DNA from: Bacteroidota bacterium
GTDB lineage: Bacteria > Bacteroidota > Bacteroidia > Flavobacteriales > Weeksellaceae
Direction: 5' to 3'
Length of the DNA: 64,000 nt
Assembly: GCA_023399595.1 (NCBI GenBank)
Contig: JAEWOR010000041.1
Span: 1 to 64,000, forward strand
Positions within the stretch are counted from its first letter, which is position 1; every line of letters starts with the position of its first letter. The position numbers were made by a program, and so were the translations under genes. The notes under the pieces were generated by a model. The model worked only from the letters and a program-made list of their open reading frames with translations, had not been told where the DNA came from and did not search any database. Below are positions 41,135 to 50,161 of the stretch, piece after piece.

Positions 41135-43501
41135 TTAATCTCTATTTTTAAGCATTATCCAACCCGTTTGTTTAAGTGTAGTATTGGCATTTTTATGCTT
41201 CCAACCTAGCTCATACCAATAGGTTCCTGTTGGTAGACGTTTCCCTTGAATCGTTCCATCCCAAATTGGTCTCATTTTAGAGAATTCAAACATTGGAGCT
41301 CCATATCTATCGTAAATAGCAGCTTTAAAATTATCAAAATCTACAAAAGCTCTTAAATCAATCACATCATTATAACCATCATAATTTGGTGTAATAACGT
41401 TATTAATATGTGCGGTAAAGAAGTCTATTGTTTCCTCACAATGAGTTCCTTTTACTCTTACTTTAATGGTAATTGTTGTATTATTTTGGATTCCGTTGAA
41501 CACATTTGAATCTTGCCAAGAAATTCCACCATCTATTGAATACTCTAAAGGTTGATTTACAGACACGGCATTCACCACCAATCTACCATTTGAATATTCT
41601 AAATTAGAAATTACTGGTAATGGAGCAGCTTTAACAATAAATTTGAATTGTTGTGTACAAATTCCATTATCTATATCCAATGTATACACCCCCCACTGAT
41701 TCGCAATTATTGTAGGGGTAGTTTCTCCAGTAGACCATAAATATGTTAAATTATTCCCCACAATTCCTGGATCTAAAAGAGCAGTATCACCATAACAAAT
41801 TTCAGCTCCTTGGAAACCTGTTTTGATTTTAGGCAGAACATCAATAGTAATAGTTGCTGGAACTGCAGATTTACAGCCTTTTTCACCAATCGCATATACT
41901 TTAAAAGTAGTAGTCTGCGTTAATGTTACCGTTTGAGTATTCCCATTACCAGGGAAATTAACCCAATCATAAGTAACACCACCAGAAGCCGTTAATGTTA
42001 CTATCTCTCCTTCACAAACACGTGTTCTATTCGCTACAACTTTAGCAACTGGAGTTTGTTCCTTTTCTAATTTTAGTTCAACAATTTTATAACAGAATCC
42101 TCCATTAGATACAACAACAAATAATGTTGTTCCTGCTGTATTAAACGCTGTAACATTAGTAATAAAATTATTATTCAATGCTTGTGCATCAGCTTGATTT
42201 GCATAAAACTTAAACTGTGCTCCAGGCGTTGTACTCATTAAAGGTTGTAATTGCTGCAAATTAAAAGTTTGATTGTCTTGCGTTGCACATAACAAATAAG
42301 TTGCATTTTGTGCTTGTGGAGTTGCACCTCCATGAACTTCAATTTGAGCCGTACCCGGACAGTTGTTTCCTGGTACCCAAACTTCTATTTTATAAACTCC
42401 TGGCAGAATAGCTGTATAGGCATTGGTTGTAGCACCAATAATCTCAATACCATCTCTAAACCATTTGTATGTTGCATTAGGAATATCTACAGAAGCTGTT
42501 AAAAGCGTTGGCGTATTATCACATACATTAATCTCTGGAGGTAATTCTGCTCCAGCAGCATCTAATAATTTCACACCAATATCAAAAGAACCTCCTTCAA
42601 GAAAAACAGCAGTATCATATGATGAGTCCGAACCAAATGAACTATAATCCGCAACCACCATTTTAAAATGATAAGCTTGTCCTGGAACTACTGTAGCTGT
42701 AGCAGTTAAAGGAATGGTTCTACCCATAAAGTTTGTTTCAACATTATTGGTATTATAGCTATCAAAATATTGTGCATTTACAGCTCCACATGATAAATTA
42801 CCACCATCAGAGCCGTTTGCTGGGTGAATATTAGTAACACTCACTGGTCCCGCACCACCTGGTAAAACAGCCATATTCTGATAAGGGCCTGTACTTCCTA
42901 CAGGTCTTAAAAGCAAAACAAAACCATCTGCAAAACTACATGGAAATGGAGATGTATATTCTTCAGATGCTAACAAATAATTAAACTTAATCTGAGTACT
43001 CGTAGGAACAAAATCAAACTCTAACACAGCTGAATTAGTATAGCCACCAGGTAATCCCATTGCTGCTACCAAATCAGGGTCACTACCTGCTGCAATATTA
43101 TCACTTAGAGTACCTGTAGAAGCGGTATTTCCTGCTTTACGAGCGTATCCTGTAGAAATAATAATACCGTCTTTAAAAGGAAAGGTAGTATCCGCTCTAT
43201 GGAAATACCCCCAAGATCTATTCTGGTCGGTAGCTGGTAAATTGGGCGTAACAGATACATTACTAACATTTGGAGTTCCGCAAGCAGCACCACTAGAAAT
43301 TAAAACATTTTTAACCAATTGTTCAGGAGTGTAATCACTTGCCGGATAAGGCGGAACATTTACATCTATAAATGCACCCGCTTTATTCGAAGCACTTGTA
43401 ACTGGTTTTTTTATTGGTTGTCTAGTTCCACTGTTCTGAGCAATTGCGGCAAAAGGCAAGCCTAAAAGTAGAACCAACAAAAAAAGTTTTAGTTGTTTCA
43501 T
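41135..43501 (-). CDS. Choice-of-anchor L protein with type B gliding-motility C-terminal domain (T9SS cargo)
   Basis: 788 residues with a Sec signal peptide (1-22, 'FAAIAQ'). Residues about 40-310 form the choice-of-anchor L domain ('YFHRADTTFPFKDGIIISTG', 'LASEEYTSPFPCSFADGFVL' and 'FDTAVFLEGGSFDIG' type strands). Then come Ig/PKD-like modules, including 'VCEGEIVTLTASGGVTYDWV'. The last 90 residues carry 'ITPNYDGYNDVIDL' and end in 'GWIMLKNRD', the type B sorting domain of the type IX secretion system (TIGR04131 type). It is exported across the outer membrane and probably attached to or released from the surface as adhesin or gliding-associated matrix. It is a close paralogue of the next gene upstream. 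TAAATTTG lies 18 bases upstream of its ATG. Confidence 0.9.
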   Translation of the reverse strand: MKQLKLFLLVLLLGLPFAAIAQNSGTRQPIKKPVTSASNKAGAFIDVNVPPYPASDYTPEQLVKNVLISSGAACGTPNVSNVSVTPNLPATDQNRSWGYFHRADTTFPFKDGIIISTGYARKAGNTASTGTLSDNIAAGSDPDLVAAMGLPGGYTNSAVLEFDFVPTSTQIKFNYLLASEEYTSPFPCSFADGFVLLLRPVGSTGPYQNMAVLPGGAGPVSVTNIHPANGSDGGNLSCGAVNAQYFDSYNTNNVETNFMGRTIPLTATATVVPGQAYHFKMVVADYSSFGSDSSYDTAVFLEGGSFDIGVKLLDAAGAELPPEINVCDNTPTLLTASVDIPNATYKWFRDGIEIIGATTNAYTAILPGVYKIEVWVPGNNCPGTAQIEVHGGATPQAQNATYLLCATQDNQTFNLQQLQPLMSTTPGAQFKFYANQADAQALNNNFITNVTAFNTAGTTLFVVVSNGGFCYKIVELKLEKEQTPVAKVVANRTRVCEGEIVTLTASGGVTYDWVNFPGNGNTQTVTLTQTTTFKVYAIGEKGCKSAVPATITIDVLPKIKTGFQGAEICYGDTALLDPGIVGNNLTYLWSTGETTPTIIANQWGVYTLDIDNGICTQQFKFIVKAAPLPVISNLEYSNGRLVVNAVSVNQPLEYSIDGGISWQDSNVFNGIQNNTTITIKVRVKGTHCEETIDFFTAHINNVITPNYDGYNDVIDLRAFVDFDNFKAAIYDRYGAPMFEFSKMRPIWDGTIQGKRLPTGTYWYELGWKHKNANTTLKQTGWIMLKNRD

Positions 43502-43590
43502 AAAAAAAAATTTGGTTTTTCAAATTTAACTTTTCTTTTCAAATAAAAAAGAATATGGTAACTTTTTAATAAAAAAAATAGTGATAATAT

Positions 43591-43630
43591 AAAAAAAGCA
43601 GCTATTTAAAGATAAATAACTGCTTTTTTA
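43591..43630 (-). terminator. Hairpin terminator after the 1201-residue cargo gene
   Basis: AAAAAGCAG-TATTTA/TAAATA-CTGCTTTTT stem with one mismatch, A-run on the plus strand side. Confidence 0.75.
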
Positions 43631-43641
43631 TGAAGAATACT

Positions 43642-46600
43642 CTAATTTCTATTTTTCAATAAAATCCAACCTGAACGTTCCTCAAGTTTTTTACTAGCTG
43701 GATTCACCCAATGAACTTTATACCAATAAGTTCCTGTTGGGAGTTGATATCCATTCACGGTTCCGTTCCAATTTGTTTTTTCATTAGATCCTCTAAACAC
43801 CTCACTACCATATCTATCGAAAACAGAAGCTCCAAATCCTGGATAATTTGAAATACCACTGAAATCTACATAGTCATTTTTCCCATCTCCATTTGGCGTA
43901 ATTGAATTAGTTATAACAAAAGTGAAATAATCTATTATACTTCCGCATTTAGCATCTTTTACCCTAACATGAATTTTATAATTCTGGTTTTCCATTACAT
44001 TATAGAAAACGTTTGAAGATTGCCAGTTAACCCCATTGTCTATAGAATATTCTAATGGATTAGTAGTAGGATTTTCTGCTGTAATTGTTAATGATCTTGT
44101 TTCAAAATGATATTGTATATCCGTAATTTTTGGAAGTATCATATCTAATACTTTTGCTGTAAAGACTTTCGAACAAGTTCCATTACTAATAGTTACCGAG
44201 TAAGTTCCTAATGTAGTTGTAGAAATACTTGAAGTTGTTTCACCTGTATTCCATAAATAAGTGTAACCAGGCTGTGCACCAGCATCTAAAACTGCGGTTT
44301 CATTAGGACATATATAAACATCTTGTAAAGTAGATGTAATAGCAGGAACTACTTCAATGGTAATAGTAGCAGGGTTTACAGAACTACATCCATTTCCACC
44401 TAAAGCATATACAGAATACGTAGTTGTAGTAGTTGGCGAAACAACTTGTACAGATCCATTTCCATTTAATCCAACCCAATTATAAGTGATACCTCCAGTT
44501 GCTGTTAAAGTTGCAGATTCACCTGCACAAATTTTTATTCTATCTGCGGTTACTCCAGCTGTTGGCGGTCCCACAATAACTGTAACAGTTGCAGCATTTG
44601 CAGAAATACATCCGTTAGCTCCTACAGCATGTACTGTATAAGTAGTGGTAACTGTGGGAGAAACAGTTTGAGTATTTCCATTTCCAGTTAAACCATTACC
44701 CCAATTATAAGTAGCCCCCCCAAAAGCGGTTAATGTTAACGATTCACCTACGCAAATTCTTGGAACTGAAGATGTGAGCGTAGCAACTGGTAACGCTGTA
44801 TCTTTAATAACCGTTACTGTTGCAGTATATGAACAATTTAAATTTCCTGGTTGTGAAGTATTTGTTACCGTTAATGTATAAGTTCCACCTTGATTAACAA
44901 CTGGACTCAGCGTATTAGCACCTGAAACTATATTTCCTCCAGCAGTTGTCCAAGCTATTGTAGATCCTGCAGGAACCGTAGATCCGGTAGCATCTAATGT
45001 AATACTTGTTACTATACAATTGATAGTTGCAGGAGGAGTAATTGTAAGAATAGTTGGTGGACTCACATTCAATACCAATGAGACGACAATTTTACAACCA
45101 CCTCTTGTGAGGAGTACATAAACTGTCTGAGTAGCATTTACCGTATAATTCGTTGGAATTGTATTTGCGTTCCCAAGGTTGGCATCTGCCAAATTATCAT
45201 AATATGCAAAAGTAACTCCTGTATCTGAAGTAAGTTGTGCTTGAGCCTGAGTTAAATCAAACTGAGTTCCACCATTTACAAAACATTTAGACAAACTGCC
45301 ATTTTGAGCAGTTATAGGTTGATTAACAGTAACTGTAACTGTTGCAGGGTTTGCAGATGGACAGCCATTTGCTCCTACCGCTGTAACAGTATATGTTGTA
45401 GTAGTTGTTGGAGAAACTGTTTGCGTTGCTCCCGTTCCTGTTAAGCCATTCCCCCATATATATGTTGCTCCACCTGTTGCCGTTAATGTAACTGAATCAC
45501 CGGCACAAATAGAGATTGAAGAAGCTGTTAAAGTAGTATTTGGTGGCGCACTATCACCTGTAACTGTAACTGTTGCAGTAACAGAACAATTTACATTACC
45601 TGGTTGATAAGTATTGCTAATTGTGAGTGTATAAGTTCCTGCAGAATTAACAACAGGAGTAAGTGTATTTCCTCCAGTAACAATATTACCACCAACTGTA
45701 GTCCAATTAAAAATAGCGCCTGTTTGGTAAGTAGAAGCACTAGCATCCAAAGTGATTTGCGAAACTGTACAAGTAAGAATTTGAGGAGGTGCAATTGTTG
45801 CAGTCATTTGAGGAGCTTTCACCAATTGAAGTTCTGCAATCTTAGAACATTGTCCATTTTTCACCAATACATAAACTGTTTGACCTCCTGGACTAGAATA
45901 TGCAGTAGCATTGTTAATTGTATTCGTATTTCCAGCTTGTGCGTCTACTAAATTCTGATAGTAAGAAAATGTTACACCTGGTGTTGTGCTAATTAAATTT
46001 TGTGCACTTGTAAGATCATAAATTATATTTCCGACAGCATAACATGCTGTAATACTAGCATTTTGAACCGAGGGAGAAGGTGCTCCAACGATGGTAACTG
46101 TTGCTGTTCCAGGACATGAATTCCCAGGTATTGTTACTTCAACACGATAAACTCCTGGTTGAGTAGCAACATATGTTGCATTTGTAGCTCCAGGAATAGG
46201 ATTGGTACCTAAATACCATTGATAGGTAGCGTTAGGAGCTTGAGCTGAAACCACAAGTGTTGTGGGAATATTGTCACACATTGTAATGCTTGCCGGTAAA
46301 GCTGTACCATTACTGTCTAAAAGCTCTACACCAATATCGAAAGAACCTGCTTCAAGAAAAACTGCAGTATCAAATTGACTGTCTTGATAATCTGCCAACA
46401 CCAATTTAAAATGATATGTTTGACCAGGAATTACAGTTGCTTCAGCGGTTAAAGGAACGGTTCTACCATTGAAATTGGTCTCAATATTAGCTGTATTATA
46501 TCCTCCAAAATATTGCTGATTTACTGCAGCACAACTTCCATTTGGAGTGGAAATAGCAGGATGTATATTTTTAACACTAACTGTTCCTCCTCCTGCAGGA

Positions 46601-47247
46601 AGCACAGCTAAATTGGTATAAGTAGGATCTCCTTGTTTTTTAAGTAATAATGCAAAACCATCAGTATAATTACATGGATAAACCCCGTAATATTCTTCTG
46701 AAGCCAATAAATACCTAAATTTAACTTTAGTGGACAAAGCAACAAAATCAAATTCTATATAAGTATTATCTTTTAAGCTTGCAATTGGTACGTTTAACGC
46801 TTGAGCCAAATCTGGATCACCATTACTAGTAAAAGTATCACTAAGTTCTTGATTAATAAATGCATTACCTGCTTTATTAGCTTGTCCTGTTACTAATACA
46901 ATACCTTTATCAAAAGGAAAGTTAGTAGTTCCTTTGTTAAAATATCCCCAGGTTCTAGTTGCATTGTTAGCTGCCAGATTAGGAGATACCGTTACATTAG
47001 AAATATCTGGTGTAAAACAATTAGAACCTCCTTTAATCAAAACATCTTTTACTAATTGTGTGATATTATAATTGGATTCTGGATAACCTCCAGCATTTAC
47101 ATTAATAAATGCGCCTGCCTTCATGGTTTGTGAAGAAGGTTTTTGGGCTATTTGAACTCTTTTCGGTGAATTTTGGGAATACAAAAAACCAAACGAAAAA
47201 CATAAAATTAATAGAAAATATAATTTTTTATAATAATTGAATAGCAT
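43642..47247 (-). CDS. Large choice-of-anchor L / repeat protein with type B C-terminal domain (T9SS cargo)
   Basis: 1201 residues with a signal peptide (1-24). The choice-of-anchor L domain (about 40-320) closely matches the paralogue at 41135-43501. The middle is a series of Ig/PKD-like modules in two alternating kinds: one with 'ICAGDSVTLTATGGATYIWG' and 'TTTTYTVTAVGANGC', present three times with small changes (ICAGDS, ICVGES, ICAGES), and one with 'CTVSQITLDASASTYQTG' or 'CIVTSITLDATGSTVPAG'. The end carries 'ITPNGDGKNDYVDF' and 'GWILLKNRN', the type B T9SS signal. Module duplication within the gene explains its greater length. Likely surface adhesin or matrix protein. A TATTTTTG box lies 19 bases upstream of the ATG. 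Confidence 0.9.
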   Translation of the reverse strand: MLFNYYKKLYFLLILCFSFGFLYSQNSPKRVQIAQKPSSQTMKAGAFINVNAGGYPESNYNITQLVKDVLIKGGSNCFTPDISNVTVSPNLAANNATRTWGYFNKGTTNFPFDKGIVLVTGQANKAGNAFINQELSDTFTSNGDPDLAQALNVPIASLKDNTYIEFDFVALSTKVKFRYLLASEEYYGVYPCNYTDGFALLLKKQGDPTYTNLAVLPAGGGTVSVKNIHPAISTPNGSCAAVNQQYFGGYNTANIETNFNGRTVPLTAEATVIPGQTYHFKLVLADYQDSQFDTAVFLEAGSFDIGVELLDSNGTALPASITMCDNIPTTLVVSAQAPNATYQWYLGTNPIPGATNATYVATQPGVYRVEVTIPGNSCPGTATVTIVGAPSPSVQNASITACYAVGNIIYDLTSAQNLISTTPGVTFSYYQNLVDAQAGNTNTINNATAYSSPGGQTVYVLVKNGQCSKIAELQLVKAPQMTATIAPPQILTCTVSQITLDASASTYQTGAIFNWTTVGGNIVTGGNTLTPVVNSAGTYTLTISNTYQPGNVNCSVTATVTVTGDSAPPNTTLTASSISICAGDSVTLTATGGATYIWGNGLTGTGATQTVSPTTTTTYTVTAVGANGCPSANPATVTVTVNQPITAQNGSLSKCFVNGGTQFDLTQAQAQLTSDTGVTFAYYDNLADANLGNANTIPTNYTVNATQTVYVLLTRGGCKIVVSLVLNVSPPTILTITPPATINCIVTSITLDATGSTVPAGSTIAWTTAGGNIVSGANTLSPVVNQGGTYTLTVTNTSQPGNLNCSYTATVTVIKDTALPVATLTSSVPRICVGESLTLTAFGGATYNWGNGLTGNGNTQTVSPTVTTTYTVHAVGANGCISANAATVTVIVGPPTAGVTADRIKICAGESATLTATGGITYNWVGLNGNGSVQVVSPTTTTTYSVYALGGNGCSSVNPATITIEVVPAITSTLQDVYICPNETAVLDAGAQPGYTYLWNTGETTSSISTTTLGTYSVTISNGTCSKVFTAKVLDMILPKITDIQYHFETRSLTITAENPTTNPLEYSIDNGVNWQSSNVFYNVMENQNYKIHVRVKDAKCGSIIDYFTFVITNSITPNGDGKNDYVDFSGISNYPGFGASVFDRYGSEVFRGSNEKTNWNGTVNGYQLPTGTYWYKVHWVNPASKKLEERSGWILLKNRN

Positions 47248-47338
47248 TTTTAAATAGAATTTGTAACAAAAATAAGATTTTTTTATAGATTAGATATGTA
47301 AATTAACATAATATTATGAAAACAAATACGATATGTTT

Positions 47339-47878
47339 TTATTCGTTTTTCATTTCATCAATTTTATTTTGAAGTTCGTTAATCTTATCTTTTAAAAATT
47401 TAATTTCATTTTTATTGGTATTAACATTACTTTTAAGCATCACATTTTTAGCTCTTTCATTGTGGTCTTCATCATCTTCTTCTTCATTAATCTCCTCAAT
47501 ATCTTCTTGAATATCTTCAATATCTTCATTAATTTCTTCAATATCCTCGCTAATCTCTTCGATATCTTCCTGAATATCTTCAATATCTTCGCTAATTTCT
47601 TCAATATCTTCTTGGATAAAATCTATTTTTTCATGACTTCTATTCACCGCCATCTGAATAAAAATCGCCAAATAAATAGCTTCCAAAGACAAAACCGTGG
47701 TTAAAATGAGAAGCATTTTATCAATATCAACAATATTTAATAAGGGTAATAAAAAAGAGATTAAAAAAATTAAAGTGTGCGCAATCAATGATGGAATTGA
47801 GCCAATCCACCAGGTTACTTTATCTGCAATTTTTTCTAAATGCTTTATATTTTCCTCCCTTCTGCTATTTCTTGTCAT
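47339..47878 (-). CDS. Small membrane protein (DUF1003-like) with an acidic heptad coiled coil
   Basis: 179 residues. Two membrane helices (about 30-50 and 54-76) follow a basic N-terminus, and 'WIGSIPSLIAHTLIFL' with 'LSLEAIYLAIFIQMAVNR' resembles DUF1003. Residues 85-133 are seven exact-length heptads (IDFIQED, IEEISED, IEDIQED, IEEISED, IEEINED, IEDIQED, IEEINEE), with isoleucine at a and d and acidic residues elsewhere: a long acidic coiled coil. A second shorter helix ends the protein. It is the last gene of the five-gene operon, 2 bases after TIGR02757. The function is unknown; the coil suggests oligomerisation at the inner membrane. Confidence 0.7.
   Translation of the reverse strand: MTRNSRREENIKHLEKIADKVTWWIGSIPSLIAHTLIFLISFLLPLLNIVDIDKMLLILTTVLSLEAIYLAIFIQMAVNRSHEKIDFIQEDIEEISEDIEDIQEDIEEISEDIEEINEDIEDIQEDIEEINEEEDDEDHNERAKNVMLKSNVNTNKNEIKFLKDKINELQNKIDEMKNE
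47480..47626 (-). repeat. In-frame 21-bp tandem repeat (seven units)
   Basis: The DNA encoding residues 85-133 of the membrane coiled-coil protein: seven units of 21 bases, some almost identical (AATATCTTC-type on the plus strand). It keeps the frame whatever the unit number, so length changes would be tolerated. Confidence 0.85.
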
Positions 47879-47880
47879 AA

Positions 47881-48648
47881 TTAAAGTTCTTTAGTTACAC
47901 CTAATCCAAATAAAGCAAAATCATATTTTGCAGGATCATTTTCATCCATTTTACGAATCACCAAATCCAGCTCTTCAACCGTTTTCCAGTCGTTTTGAGT
48001 TCTAGTGACCAAGCCTAACTTTCTTGAAATATTTCCTGTGTGAACATCCAAAGGAATAGAAAGATATTTTTGATTTATTTTTTTCCAAATACCAAAATCT
48101 ACACCTTTATTGTCTTGTCTTACCATCCATCTTAAAAACATCATAATTCTTTTTGAGGAAGAATTTTTATAAGGCGAACTCACATGTTTGTGCGTTCTAT
48201 GCTTCTCTTGCCCTAAAAATTGAGTTCTAAATCTTTCTATAGAATGGTAAAAATTTTGTTCATTATTCTGTAAAACAAACCAATCTTCCAAGCTCTTATT
48301 GACTGAATATATTTTTTTAAACTGTTTCAAAAAATAAATAAAATCTTCGTTATTAAAAGTTCTGTGAATGCTTTTTTGTTCTAATTTTTCAAAATGTTCA
48401 TCTCGAGCTTCCATCACAAAATCAAAAGGTGAATTTCCCATAAAATCCAACATTTTGTTAGCCGAATTAATGATGGACTTTCTGTTTCCCCAAGCAATTG
48501 TAGCTGCTAAAAAACCCGAAATTTCAATATCTTGCGGTAAAGAAAACCTGTGTGGAATTTGAACAGGATCATTCTCAATAAAATCTACCACATTATACTC
48601 ATCAGATTTTTCATCCAAAAAAGCTTTCAATTCTTCAAATTTCAACAT
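47881..48648 (-). CDS. TIGR02757 family protein (DUF2400)
   Basis: 255 residues, cytosolic. 'DPVQIPHRFSLPQDIEISGF' and 'IAWGNRKSIINSANKMLDFM' in pattern, 'RTFNNEDFIYFLKQFK', and 'SSSKRIMMFLRWMVR' with 'PLDVHTGNISRKLGL' mark this Bacteroidota/Spirochaete family, which has a helix-hairpin-helix DNA-glycosylase-like core. The function is unknown but the fold suggests nucleic-acid work. It starts 6 bases after rnz. Confidence 0.88.
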   Translation of the reverse strand: MLKFEELKAFLDEKSDEYNVVDFIENDPVQIPHRFSLPQDIEISGFLAATIAWGNRKSIINSANKMLDFMGNSPFDFVMEARDEHFEKLEQKSIHRTFNNEDFIYFLKQFKKIYSVNKSLEDWFVLQNNEQNFYHSIERFRTQFLGQEKHRTHKHVSSPYKNSSSKRIMMFLRWMVRQDNKGVDFGIWKKINQKYLSIPLDVHTGNISRKLGLVTRTQNDWKTVEELDLVIRKMDENDPAKYDFALFGLGVTKEL

Positions 48649-48654
48649 CCTTTT

Positions 48655-49569
48655 TTACAATTTAATAGTTTCCAAAGCTTTAGGTAAAAATGTATTTACA
48701 AAAATTGGTCTTGTTTCATCTGTAAACACCGTTAAATCTGCATATCTATTGGAAAAATGACCTAAAATAAGCTTCCCTACTTCGGATTTTTTCGCAATAT
48801 TTGCCGCTTCCAAAGCCGTTGAATGACCGGTATAGTCCGCCATTTCTTTCAAATCATGCAGGAAAGTGGATTCATGATACAAAACGCTTGCATTTTTTAT
48901 AATCGGAATAACATCCTCTAAATACCTTGTATCACTACAAAAAGCATAAGAAACAGGTTCTGTTGGAGCAGTAGTTAAACGTTCGTTTTTAATTACATAA
49001 CCATCTTCTGTTACAAAGTCTTTTCCTAATTTCAAATTGTGATAATCGCAGGTTTCAATCTCTGGATATTTGGAAATTTCTTCCATATTAAGATGCCTTT
49101 CCTTAGGTTTCTCCTTGAACAAATAGCCATTACAATAAATCCTGTGATCCAAAGGAATGGTATAAACCTCTACCCTTTTATCCTCATAAATTTTCTCAGA
49201 ATATTTTTTATCCAATTCATGATACACCACTTCAAAACCTCTATGTGTCTCTGTGATGGTAAAAATGGTTTCCATCATTTTTTTGATACCTTTTGGCCCA
49301 TACACATGAAGCGGATTCTCCCTTCCCAATAGTCGGAAAGACGCTATTAAACCAGGTAAACCAAAACAATGATCTCCATGTAAATGCGAAATAAAAATAT
49401 GGTTGATTTTTGAAAATCTCGCTTTGGCTTTTCTCATCTGCACTTGTGTTCCTTCCCCACAATCTATTAAAAAAAGACGCTCCTCCATCTCCAACAATTG
49501 TGCAGTTGGAGAAGAATTAATGGTCGGAATTGCCGAATTAAAACCTAATATGGTTAAGTAAGTGCTCAA
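48655..49569 (-). CDS. rnz: Ribonuclease Z
   Basis: 304 residues, the short (homodimeric) tRNase Z form. The metallo-beta-lactamase motif is 'FISHLHGDHCFGLPGLI'; 'CGEGTQVQMRKAKARFSKI' in pattern, 'HRIYCNGYLFKEK', 'AFCSDTRY', 'LYHESTFL' and 'LGHFSNRYAD' give the remaining metal ligands. It cuts tRNA precursors at the 3' end for CCA addition. The start is TTG at 49569, since 'STYLTILGFNSAIPT' is the conserved N-terminus and no ATG lies near. Gap to rdgB 17 bases. Confidence 0.94.
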   Translation of the reverse strand: MSTYLTILGFNSAIPTINSSPTAQLLEMEERLFLIDCGEGTQVQMRKAKARFSKINHIFISHLHGDHCFGLPGLIASFRLLGRENPLHVYGPKGIKKMMETIFTITETHRGFEVVYHELDKKYSEKIYEDKRVEVYTIPLDHRIYCNGYLFKEKPKERHLNMEEISKYPEIETCDYHNLKLGKDFVTEDGYVIKNERLTTAPTEPVSYAFCSDTRYLEDVIPIIKNASVLYHESTFLHDLKEMADYTGHSTALEAANIAKKSEVGKLILGHFSNRYADLTVFTDETRPIFVNTFLPKALETIKL

Positions 49570-49586
49570 AATAATAATTGAATTTG

Positions 49587-50156
49587 TTAATCTAAAAATT
49601 CTAAAAGTTGATCAATCGCCAGTTTTCTGTGACTGATTTTGTTTTTATCTTCGGGTTTCATTTCTGCAAACGTCATTTCATAACCATCTGGAACGAAAAT
49701 TGGATCGTAGCCAAAACCTTGATGTCCTTTATTTTCCAAAAGAAGATTTCCATAAACTCGTCCTTCAAAATATTGAGTTTCTTTGCCATCATAATAGCAT
49801 AAAACCGTAATAAAATAGGCTTTCCTATTGTTTTCACCTTCCAATTCTGAAAGAACTTTAGCAATATTTTTAGCAAAATCATGATCTCCTGCATAACGAG
49901 CAGAAAAAATACCCGGTCTTCCATCTAAAGCTTCCACCACCAAACCAGAATCGTCTCCAATACTTGGAACTCCAGTTTTTTCAAAGCAATACTTCGCTTT
50001 GATAAGAGCATTGGCATTAAAACTCTCGCCATCTTCCACAATTTCATCGTGAATATCATAGTCGGTAAGACTCATCACTTCGAAATCTGCTCCTAAAATC
50101 TGCTGAATCTCCTCTTTTTTATGCACATTGTGGGTAGCCACTAATATTTTCTTCAT
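49587..50156 (-). CDS. rdgB: Noncanonical purine NTP pyrophosphatase (RdgB/HAM1)
   Basis: 189 residues. 'ILVATHNVHKKEEIQQIL' (T-x-N-x-x-K), 'SIGDDSGLVVEALDGRPGIF' in pattern (the D-D-S-G-L active-site loop), 'SARYAG', and 'GFGYDPIFVPDGYEMTFAEM' in pattern are all intact. It removes dITP, ITP and XTP. Lies in the CPBP-rdgB-rnz-TIGR02757 operon, 5 bases after the CPBP gene. Confidence 0.96.
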   Translation of the reverse strand: MKKILVATHNVHKKEEIQQILGADFEVMSLTDYDIHDEIVEDGESFNANALIKAKYCFEKTGVPSIGDDSGLVVEALDGRPGIFSARYAGDHDFAKNIAKVLSELEGENNRKAYFITVLCYYDGKETQYFEGRVYGNLLLENKGHQGFGYDPIFVPDGYEMTFAEMKPEDKNKISHRKLAIDQLLEFLD

Positions 50157-50161
50157 AATAA

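Noticed and set aside
45604..45951. Cysteine/serine-rich plus-strand ORF
   Set aside because: Antisense of the Thr/Val-rich Ig modules of the 1201-residue T9SS protein.
47462..47704. Plus-strand ORF full of Ile/Phe/Asn repeats
   Set aside because: It is the mirror of the 21-bp repeats in the minus-strand coiled-coil gene and has no start signal of its own.
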